Of a stretch of DNA of 64,000 bases, positions 35,684 to 44,196 are shown in pieces. A model generated the notes under the pieces. The model made no database searches and was not told where the DNA came from. It was given only the letters and a program-made list of their open reading frames with translations. The stretch's first letter is position 1, and each line of letters begins with the position of its first letter. The stretch spans positions 372,001 through 436,000 of the forward strand of contig BSBM01002076.1 in the NCBI GenBank assembly GCA_027924585.1. The letters run 5' to 3'. The DNA is from Larix kaempferi. Lineage: Eukaryota > Streptophyta > Pinopsida > Pinales > Pinaceae. The position numbers and the translations under genes are program-made.

Positions 35684-35695
35684 GCTCTGATACCA
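35684..35695 (-). promoter_or_regulatory. Primer-binding site of element D
   Basis: On the minus strand TGGTATCAGAGC lies one base inside the 5' LTR edge (35697). This is the initiator tRNA-Met site and fixes the element's orientation. It then reads on through CATGATCTTGGCACC into the leader. Confidence 0.93.
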
Positions 35696-35696
35696 C

Positions 35697-37717
35697 TGTA
35701 ATGTCCCTTGTTAGGAATTTTATTAAAATTGCAATTTTCCACCTTTTTCCTTGGTTCGACCTTTGACTAGTTTCGATCTCTAGGTCCCAAATTTGCCCCA
35801 AATGATCCCAAATCTTCTGAGAAGGTATATGAATGATATTAGAACATAAATATGTGTTTTAGGGATGCCTTTGTACCTTTAAAACACTTCTGCAAATACT
35901 CTTTCAATTCTGGTCAATGTAGGTAACTTTACTAGTAATTTGCCTTTGACTAGTATTGGTCTCTATGTCTCGAATTGACTCCAAATGCATTCAAATCTTC
36001 AAGGAAGGTGTATGAATGATATTAAGACTTGAATATTATGTTCAGGGATGATATATGGCCACCAAAATACCTCTGCAAACTCTCTTAAGATTCTGGACCA
36101 AGTATGTAATTTTACTAGTAATTTGGGGTTCAAATCCCCCTGGGGTAAGTATTGAAAATGGCTTCCCAAATGCCTCCAAAGCCACTCAAATTTATGAACA
36201 GAGGTAGGAAATGTATTAAGGATGTTATTAAGGTCTCATGTGCACCATTAATTGATTATTATATCTGTTCCAACCCTCTCCCATTCAACTGCAAAAATCA
36301 CCAATTCGACCCTTGGGGAAATGGCACTATTTCTTCTCCCAGTGCAATTAAACTAAGTAAAAATACTTCAAATGCTCAAGTACAGTACATGAAACTTGTA
36401 AAATACATCCATGGCAGTCCATTAATCACAAATTCATCAGATAATCATCCATTCATTCGAAATCATCATCAACACATTGGTTCACAACAAGGTAGTGGGG
36501 AAATGGCATTGTTCTTCCATTAAAAATGAGATTTATACATTTCTACTTGGAATTTCGACCTGAAACTTTTTGGAGATGAAGAAAAGAGTATTTAATTCAT
36601 ATTACAAAAGAAATGGGGCATTAAAAGCTTCCCCAAAGAGTACAATAGCTCACCAAAAACGCCCTCCCTCAAGGATTAAGAATATGCCATCAAAACCGGA
36701 AATGGTTGAAGGAGTGAGCCGCAATAGAAGAAACCATGAGCTGCCCTGTAGCTTACACCTGCAAATAAAGACTCCATTAAAGCTCCAAATGAAAGGTCTG
36801 AATGGCCTTTCCAATTACCAACTTGGATGGGAATCTTTCACCCTCGAAATTGGCTAAGGCAAGAAACTAGTCATCCACTAGCTCTCCCTCTTCACAAATG
36901 CAATTGCAAATTCTACAAATGATCAAAAGCCATTCTCATACTTAATTTCTACATTTTATAACCAACATTAGCCTTCTAAGGGTCGAAATCCTCTCAATAG
37001 ATTCAATAGATTTTCATTTAGGAAATATTCCACATTTGCCACTTGTCTCCTAGTTCCAACCTTCCATCTTCTCCCAAATTCGATTTTGAGTCTCTTTGGC
37101 TTCTCCCACTCCCAAATTCGCCTTCTTTGAGCCTATTTTTGGGGCTGACATGTCATAGTGGTCAGATGTCAGAGGTCAGGTCTGCAATTTGTCATAGTTG
37201 TCATAGATGCTCCATCATTGGTGTCATAGGGCTAGGGAATCTAGCCCAAGTGTCCACAAACTTCCACTTTGACTCTTTATCTTCCATGGAGGTTACCAAT
37301 CCTTCCAAATTCGACCTAAGATGCTCAATGACATGTGTTATGACTTACCAACTCAACCAAGAGTGTTCACATTCCCATTAATTCGAATTTGCAAAAGAGA
37401 GATACCATGTATTATGAAAAATCAAACTAGTGTGGGTCCCACATCCTCCATATGTCTCCAAAACCATTTGTCACTTAGGATTTATCTTGAATTTATTTAT
37501 TCACTCTATTTATTAAATACTTGAACCCTTCTAATGTCTAAACATCATTTATTATCCCCCTTATTCCAAATCCCAAAGCTTCCACCCCAAACCTAGGAAA
37601 CTAGTAATTTTCCTCCTTGGCAATTATTTGACCCTTAACACCAATTTTACAAACTCTAATGAATATGGCTAATGTGATTAGGCCATTGTGACCCAATTCC
37701 AAATTTGGGACATGACA
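35697..37717 (-). mobile_element. 5' LTR of element D
   Basis: 2,021 bp, the same as the LTR at 31243-33263 with a constant offset of 4,454 bp. The right flank GAGAG (37718-37722) repeats the left flank (31238-31242). Confidence 0.93.
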
Positions 37718-38190
37718 GAGAGTGAGAAATGAGCTCAAGCATCATCACGGGCTTGGAAAAATGAATCCGGTGATATAAAATATACTAAAAATGGAGAGCA
37801 CTCGAAGTGGCACGCAAACCGAGGCGATGAGTGGTGTCTGAAAAAATGCTCAAAAAATGATGTGGAAAAAATAAGAAAACAAGTTGACCATCATGACGGT
37901 CTGGTCTTGCTGATTCCAGTGGTGGAAATGGTTTGAAAAATGGACTTCGTATGGGTTCAAAATGGCCAAAAAAAGAAAAAGTCAATGGACTATAAATAGT
38001 AAGTGGGCCCAATATGACAAGTGTCATTTGGACTTGTTGACTTTGACTAGTGATCCGAGTGGACCAGAGTTGAGGTGGCATTTATAGACGATCCGACCGA
38101 CCGTTTTCAGATTCGGGAGTTACAGGTATTCCGACGAACTCATACCTGCATTTCCATTGGGTTCGGGGTAGGGTGGTGGGTCCCAGGGGA
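37718..38190 (-). other. Element C 3' region continued (after element D)
   Basis: It begins with a copy of the repeat found at 31085-31230 (CTCAAGYATCATCACGRGCT), so D landed inside a tandem repeat of C. No gene. Confidence 0.6.
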
Positions 38191-38455
38191 TTGTATTGTA
38201 CGGTCCACATGGGTGGACCGCGGGTTTGTGGGGTGGAACCACAGTCGGGGACCGCGGGTTTCCGTGTGGATCACGCGGCTGGGGACCGCGATGTTTGCGT
38301 CGGAATACACAGTCTGGTACCGCGCGTTCCGAGGCTGAACACGCGGTTCAAAACTATGAGTTCGGCTCCTACAGGCGCGGTTTGGGACCGCGACTGTAGC
38401 CCTGATAGCCGCGGTCGGAAACCGCAGCAAGGCATCCTAAAGCTGTGATTGGGAT
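38190..38455. repeat. GC-rich hairpin-forming array
   Basis: A string of short inverted repeats. CGGTCCACATGGGTGGACCG (38201-38220) is an 8-bp perfect stem with a 4-base loop. CGCGGTTTGGGACCGCG is near 38376. Several GGGACCGCG/CCGCGGTCGG-like cores lie between. GC content is far above the surroundings. It sits just upstream of the antisense ORF at 38505, so it could lie in that ORF's promoter or 5' leader. Confidence 0.65.
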
Positions 38456-38504
38456 CGAGCGGTTAGGGTTCCCGGGGGGGGGGGGGCAGGTTTACTTCAA
38501 TGAC

Positions 38505-39920
38505 ATGAGTCTGATGAGTTTGCCTTGTGGGATTGACAGGATGCCGCTGGTGCTGTGGCGAGAGCAGGAGTTCCTAGATGAGATAGTGGATTTCATCCGG
38601 GAGGATTGACATGTGCGGTCGGTGTTGGGATTGTGTGGACTACTGAAGTTCACACAAGTACCTATGATGCGGTTAGCAACATTACTGCTGAATAGATTAG
38701 TGAGCTTTTGGGAGCCTGGCATTCAAGGTGCAGGGGGAGAGGGTGGATCTCACCCTCGTAGATGTATACTTCCTGACGGGGTTGCCATGTCTGGGTAGAG
38801 TGGCAGATACGCAGCCACGAGTATCCACAGATGTGGATATGGAGGATATGCTGGAGCGGTACTGTGTTCCAGAGGCTAGGGTGCATAGGAATGCACTCCA
38901 GGTGGTGGACCTGCAGGATCCATCAGTACAGGCGATTGCGATGTGCGTGGTGCGAGTTTTGGGGTCCCAATCACCTGAGAAGGTGTCCAGGGGCCAAATG
39001 CAGTTGGTGGAGCGGGTACTGGATGGTGTCTACTATGCATGGGGCCAGATGTTCCTCACCTGTGTTCAGCGACAGCTGACATTGGTGAAGGAATCGGGAA
39101 AGGGATTATGTTATGGATCCTTTCTGTGTGCCTTCTTCATGGAGCGGGTACCTATACTGTGGCCGTGGGTGCCGGTCATGGCAGGAGGAATGAGGGAGCC
39201 GCGCATGGTGCGGTGGGGAGAGATGATGTGCCGCTAGGGTGGCGGGGAGGTGGGTAGATACTTCACTTAGGAGCTGTACTTGCAGTGGCTACAGATACCA
39301 CTGAAACTGGATGACTATCCATACAGAGATATGGACTACACCGGGGATCCGGAGGCACCACGACCGCCAAGACAGGCGTGGGGACCAGATGGTACGTATG
39401 GTTTTGCTTGCATGTTATGGATGTCGAGTTTTATGTGTGATAGTTATTTGATATACTGTTACTGACTGATGGGTGATCTTCAGATGTTGGCCCGAGACCA
39501 CCTCCAGGACATGTAGCGCGCAGGGGGCATGTGGCGGTACCAGCCTTACCAGGCCGAGGGGAGGTGCGTCGGTGGGATGCAGAGGGGACTCTGGAGTCCG
39601 TACGGATGCTTCTGGATTGGTTGCTAGTTGGAGTGATTGATGATGGGTGGTGGGACATGGATCCAGAGGTGATTCAGGACTGTCTGAGGGCGCCACGGGA
39701 GTTCCGGTCGATCGCAATCCGGGTGGCAATCTTGGCGGGTAGGGGTCGGGCACAAGAGCTCGCAGGGGATGAGGAGCTGCCGGAGGAGGAGCGAGGTGAG
39801 GACTCGGAGGCAGCTGATGCAGGCAGTGATGTAGGGTATGACTATCATTACGGAGTGCAGGGGACTCCCCCCCGATTTTGTAGCTACATCATGTATTCTA
39901 TGAGGCGTATGGATGTATAG
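38505..39920 (+). pseudogene. Antisense plant-mobile-domain ORF of element C, decayed, probably spliced
   Basis: On the opposite strand to gag-pol, the reading frame shows the plant mobile domain (aminotransferase-like, PMD) pattern: LLNRLVSFWEPG, then GERVDLTLVDVYFLTGLP, the TLxDVxxLTGLP signature. Further parts are VERVLDGVYYAWGQMF and LCYGSFLCAFFMERVP. Stops at about 38588 (TGA), 39235 and 39274 (TAG), and one frameshift near 38725, show decay. Bases 39392-39483 look like a 92-bp intron (GTACGT...TTCAG), and the frames on both sides join correctly. An acidic C-terminus follows (EELPEEERGEDSEAADAG). PMD proteins occur as host genes and as ORFs carried by plant transposons. Antisense 3' ORFs are known from Tat-type elements. 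Role unknown. Confidence 0.68.
39392..39483 (+). other. Predicted intron in the antisense ORF
   Basis: The donor is GTACGTATGG after codon base G39391, and the acceptor is GGGTGATCTTCAG before 39484. Removing 92 bp keeps the frame (Gly-Pro-Asp then Val-Gly-Pro-Arg) and skips several in-frame stops. The intron is T-rich relative to the flanking exons, as usual in plants. Confidence 0.6.
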
Positions 39921-39999
39921 ATATTTTTTATATAGCTGAGTACAGGGGTACTCAGGACATGTGTAGCATATTGACATTTATTTTTTAATATATATATAT

Positions 40000-40195
40000 A
40001 TGCACATGGATGCACCTTTTTGCGATGATGATTTAGTGTACGCACGTGGATGCGTTGATGGTTTGTTATATGATTGTACTGCATGTGGATGCAAGTAGTA
40101 TAGAATGATGGGCACATGGATGCCCCTTGTGTATTGTATGTTATGCAACATGATGTATGTAGGATTAGGCACATGGATGCCCCTTGCAATCTTTT
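40000..40195. repeat. Irregular repeat of GCACATGGATGC
   Basis: GCACATGGATGCACCTT, GCACGTGGATGC, GCATGTGGATGC, and two copies of GGCACATGGATGCCCCTT lie about 40-60 bp apart between the antisense ORF and the RNase H ORF. Noncoding. Confidence 0.6.
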
Positions 40196-40252
40196 TGGGT
40201 TTTTATATATTTTTGATGAGATGTTATGGGATGATGATGCATGATAGAGGTT

Positions 40253-40681
40253 TTACATCGTGTGATTGATGTGCCAATCTAGGATGTTGTTAGCCATTTG
40301 ATCTGCGACACTATTGTGAGCTCTTGGGACATGGGTGAATGTTATGGATTCAAATTGTCGGCTGAGTTGTTTTGTGCATAGGAATTTTCTAAAGAGGCAG
40401 GGATCACGCACCTGGTAGCAGTTGTTGATCTGGGAGACAAGTAGCTGGGAGTCAAGGAACACATGAAGGTGACATATTCCCATCTGGAGGGCAGCAGTCA
40501 GGAGACGGGTCACAGCATCATACTCCGCCTGGTTATTGGTAGCAGCGCCTATACATATTCTGTCAAGGTGAATCAATTCATGTGAAGGGGAATATAAGAC
40601 CCATGCTGCAGAAGCCAGGTTGGGAGACCAGCGGCTTGCTCCATCAGCGAAGCCAATGTAATGAGGTGGAAGATGGTCCAT
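40253..40681 (-). CDS. Archaeal-type RNase H (aRNH) ORF of element C, downstream of integrase
   Basis: A 142-codon intact frame with the four acidic residues of RNase H: FADGASR (Asp), NNQAEYDAV (Glu), FLDSQLLVSQI (Asp) and NSVADQMAN (Asp). The DGASR/NNxAEY style matches the extra plant/archaeal-type RNase H of Tat-lineage Ty3/gypsy elements and differs from the element's own gypsy RNase H at 42.2-42.4 kb. It begins with its own ATG about 100 bp after the integrase stop. The sequence before the ATG ends TTTTTTACATGACCACAG, which could be a 3' splice site. It would help remove the RNA template or primers. The position after integrase is unusual in my knowledge of the group. Confidence 0.85.
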   Translation of the reverse strand: MDHLPPHYIGFADGASRWSPNLASAAWVLYSPSHELIHLDRICIGAATNNQAEYDAVTRLLTAALQMGICHLHVFLDSQLLVSQINNCYQVRDPCLFRKFLCTKQLSRQFESITFTHVPRAHNSVADQMANNILDWHINHTM

Positions 40682-40786
40682 CTGTGGTCATGTAAAAAAT
40701 GATGAATGTAAGATTGTGGTAAAAAAGGTGAAAAATAAAAAAGAGAGCAAACTGTACAGTGTGGACGAATGGGGCTGCGGGTTTAT

Positions 40787-42137
40787 TTAGGGATAAAAGC
40801 GTTTAAGATACAACCCATTACAAGGGTTGCGCAAAGGGTGACCTTCTGAGTCAGTCAAAATGTATGCCCCATTGCCAAGGCAGGTCTGCACGATGTAAGG
40901 GCCTTGCCACATGAATTCAAAATTTCCTTTACCAGTTTTGTTGTGGGCTTGGTCATAGGCGAGGATGAGGTCCCGTTCATGGAAAGTTCGAGGGTGTACA
41001 TGTTTGTCGTAACCAGCTTTGGAGCGGTTCTTGGCGGCTTCAATGGTCTGGAGAGTGGCACGACGGTATTCAACAACTTGTTCTAGTGATAGCAGACGTT
41101 GCTCGAGTGGGGAGGTATCTGGGAGAAGCTTGACGACGATGTGTAAGGCAGGTATCTGACACTCAATGGGAAGGACAGACTCTACACCATGAACTAAATG
41201 AAATAGGGTAAAACCGGTGGCAGTTTTGGTGGATGTTTGTAAGCCTATAAGGCAGGGAATAACATGTGGTGCCAATTGGACTTATGCCGGTCAACAGTGC
41301 GTTGGAGGATGGTTTTTACAATTTTGTTAATAGCCTCTACTTGGCCGTTCCCTTGGGGATAGCAAGCAGAGGAATACTGATGTTCGAACTTGAGGAGGGT
41401 GGATAACTCGCGCCAAATGGAATCTTCAAAGTGGGAACCATGGTCTGAGACCAACTGCATGGGGACCCTGAATCGAGTGATGACATGGTTGAAAAAGAAA
41501 TGGGCAGCGGTGTCAGCTGTACAATTGAAGGTGGGCATGGCTTCCGCCCATTTGGTGAAGTAATTGACGGCAACAATGATGTACTTATGGCCATTGGCAC
41601 ATGGGGGTTTACATTCCATGAAATCAATGGCCCACTTACAAAAGGGACCAACGGTGACTACTGGGTGTAACGGAGCAGGTGGTGTCTGGGCCTTGGGGGC
41701 AAAAAGTTGGCAATTATGGCAATGTTTGACTGCTGTGATGCAGTCGGTAAAGAGTGTGGGCCAGAAATATCCAGCGCGGATGACCTTTTGGGCGGTGGCC
41801 ATTCCAGAGAAATATCCGCCGCAGGCACCGCTATGATAGTCATTGAGGACATGTTCGGCTTCCTCGTGTGTAAGGCAACGACGGAGGATTGTGTCAACAC
41901 CTCACCGGTAAAGGACATCGCCTAAAAGGAGATATCGAGAGGCCTGGTGACGAATACGACGGAATCCATCACGATGAACGTTGGGTCTGAAATTTTGTGT
42001 GCGAAGGTATAACAAAATATCACCATACCATGGGTCATCAGACGAGATGATGAACAAGTGATTGTCGGGTAACTCATCGGAGATTTGTGGGGATGACAGA
42101 AGGGAGGGAAGATTGGTGATGAGCTGAGCAAGCGCAA
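40787..42137 (-). pseudogene. Element C integrase
   Basis: From the N-terminal zinc-binding region (HEEAEHVLNDYHSG followed by HCHNC) through the catalytic core, the residues D (KWAIDFMEC), D (QLVSDHGSHFED) and E (GNGQVEAINKIV) give the DD35E triad. The C-terminal part has TFHERDLILAYDQ and ends KRFYP. A frameshift near 41255, a TAG at about 41905 and a frameshift near 42150 (joining from RNase H) break the frame. The enzyme would insert the cDNA into the chromosome. No chromodomain is seen, as expected for a non-chromovirus Tat-type element. Confidence 0.85.
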
Positions 42138-42151
42138 GGGCTTTGGTGCTC

Positions 42152-43348
42152 TTAGGGGTTATGAAAGTAGTGTTGCAATTTTTGGACGGAAAAGACCACA
42201 GCTAGGGCTAGTCTCTCCTCATATGGGTAACGAAGTGGTATTCCAGACAAGGTCTGGCTGACGTAATAGATGACATGCTCCTGGTGAGCGGCGTCTTCTT
42301 GAACAAGGACTCCGGACACGGCATAATCGGATGCCAAGACGTAAAGGATGAAGTCTTGAGAGAAATCCGGAGGGGAGATCAAAGGGGCTTGTCTGAGAGC
42401 TTTCTTGAGGGCTTCGAATGTATATTCTACTTGCTCATCCCAAACAAAGGGTATGTGGGTACGAAGTAGGCGTAAGAAACCATGAACTTGAGTGGTGTAA
42501 TCAGGAACGAAGCGTCGAAGGAAATTGGATCGCCACTGCAGACTCTGGAGCTACTAAAGCATGCGAGGAGAGGGAAGGTCTAAGATGGCTTGGACTTTCA
42601 GGTGATCAACAGTAATTCCTTTCTAGGAAACAATGAACTCCAACAACCAGCCTACCGGAATGCAAAAGACACACTTGTGTGGGTTCAAGCGGATTTGATA
42701 TTTGCGACAACGCAGGAAAAATTGCCGGTGGTCGTTAAGGTGGTCTGATCATTTCCGGGAATGAGCTTTAAGGTCATCAAGATAGATAAGCAGGATATGG
42801 ACCAAGTTGTGAAAACAATAGGTCATGGCCCGCTGGAAGGTGGCACCAGCATTTTTGAGGCCAAAAGGCATGACACGATAGGCAAAGGTGCCCCATGGGG
42901 TGGTAAAGGTAGTCTTGCACTGATCCTCCTTACGGATCTGAATTTGGTTGTATCCGGAAAAACCGTCCATGAAAGATAGGACTTCATGTCCCGCACACGC
43001 ATCGATGAGTTGGTCAATGAATGGCGTGGGGAAGTTGTCTTTGGGACAAGCGTGGTTTAAGTCACGGAAGTTAGTACATACTCTAATGGTTCCTTGTTTT
43101 TTGTTAACAGGGACGAGCTTTGAAACCCAGGTGGTATATGCGATAGGATAAATGAATCCTACTTTGTGAAGTTTCTCAACTTCTGCTTTAACAGCTGGGA
43201 GCTTTGAAGGATGAATGGGGCGCTGTTTCTGGTGAACGGGGGGTACATCGGGCCATGTGTCAATGTGGTGTTCTATAATAGCGGGGTCGAGACCAAGAAT
43301 TTCGGTATAGGACCAGGAAAAGACATCATAGAACTCTTGGAAAAGTTT
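42152..43348 (-). pseudogene. Element C reverse transcriptase and gypsy RNase H
   Basis: RT motifs in order: LVPVNKKQGTIRVCTNFRDL, DNFPTPFIDQLID, FMDGFSGYNQI, VMPFGLKNAGATFQRAM and the active site IYLDDLKAHS (Y-L-D-D). RNase H follows with ILYVLASDYAVSGVLVQED and YPYEERLALAV. The frame is the same as the CCHC segment upstream (43350-44080), so these belong to one pol ORF. Stops, including one at 43349 and a pair near 42555, and a frameshift at about 42150 disable it. The sequence style (FYDVFSWSYTEI-GLDP before RT) is that of Tat-lineage pol. Confidence 0.85.
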
Positions 43349-43349
43349 T

Positions 43350-44080
43350 TAGTACGCGTCAATCTCAGACTCATTGTAGGAGGCTCCTAAGGTAATGATT
43401 TCAAGAGCACCAGGTGGGTCAGAGATATCTATGTGGATGACAGGTGAGATATTGGCCATGTTACCTTCCTCAAAAGCATCAGGAGTTGGAATGGGATCCT
43501 TAAACCAGTCAACTTTGGTGGGAAGGAAATCTTTGAACTCAACTGCAAATTGGGTGGCTGTGGTCGAGGAGGAGTCTTCTGGGAGGAAATAGGAACGATC
43601 GTGCATGTCATCCCAGGGATAATCCGGGGCAGTGAGAGCCTCTAGAATCTCCTCATCATTGCAGAAACTTTGAGTGGTCAAATCGGTTGACAAGGGAGTG
43701 GTAGTCGAAGAGATCATATAAATGGTGTTAATCTCTCCGGATGGGGGTGATATGGGAGGGTGGATCTCCTCAATTGTGCGGGGTGCTGTCTCGAGATCCA
43801 AATTATTCATCTCGTAGAGAGCTGCTCTGTAATCTGGGAAATCAGGACAGTGATGTGAGTAATGGCCGTAAATACCGCATATTGCACAAGGGTGGTTAGT
43901 ACGCAGTGATTTATCACGAGGCTTAGGGGTTGGATCGAGTTCGACAACCGGGATGTTGGGGTCGTCGTCAAGCATTTGCATGTGTTCCTATAATGCAGGT
44001 AGTTGTGGACATTGATGAGTTGGATGGCCTAATTCATCACACAACTAGCATTTGGGAGGAGCATGAAACACGGGGGGGTT
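43350..44080 (-). pseudogene. N-terminal pol segment of element C with two CCHC zinc knuckles
   Basis: In the same frame as RT, two zinc-knuckle patterns occur in tandem. One has C-x-x-C-DELG-H-PTHQ-C at about 44040 (its second residue is now a TAG stop). The other is CAICGIYGHYSHHC at about 43890. Both fit CX2CX4HX4C. They lie after the protease and before RT, in a frame different from gag-PR. Between them and RT is an acidic, disordered-looking stretch (DDMHDRSYFLPEDSSST). Zinc knuckles normally sit at the end of gag and bind RNA; here they are additional to the gag knuckle. Confidence 0.75.
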
Positions 44081-44196
44081 TTTAAATGTTTTGGGAGGGG
44101 GTACAGTATTGTATGGTTGTGGGCCTCTGCCCCCAGTGTGCTTGATAAGAGGGGGGGATTCGTAGATGACGAAGGGGTAGTGACACCGGGAGGTGG

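Larger units (their letters stand above)
31243..37717 (-). mobile_element. Element D: non-autonomous LTR element with identical-looking 2,021-bp LTRs
   Basis: LTRs 31243-33263 and 35697-37717 are the same length and match wherever I compared them, including four open stretches that translate identically. Ends are TGTAATGTCCC and GGGACATGACA, near-perfect inverted termini. The flanking pentamer GAGAG is identical on both sides. The internal part is only 2,433 bp with one long minus-strand ORF, and no PR, RT or integrase. The primer site and purine tract place it on the minus strand. Very large LTRs with a small non-pol interior fit the LARD-like class, mobilised in trans by another element. 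It is the youngest insertion in the window. Confidence 0.93.

Noticed and set aside
38465-38490. Long G run as a G-quadruplex regulatory site
   Set aside because: A single homopolymer run of about 13 G; it may be a sequencing or decay product and has no paired G tracts.
39884-40189. Minus-strand Cys-containing repeats (GASMC)
   Set aside because: Antisense of the noncoding GCACATGGATGC repeats; no start context or conservation.
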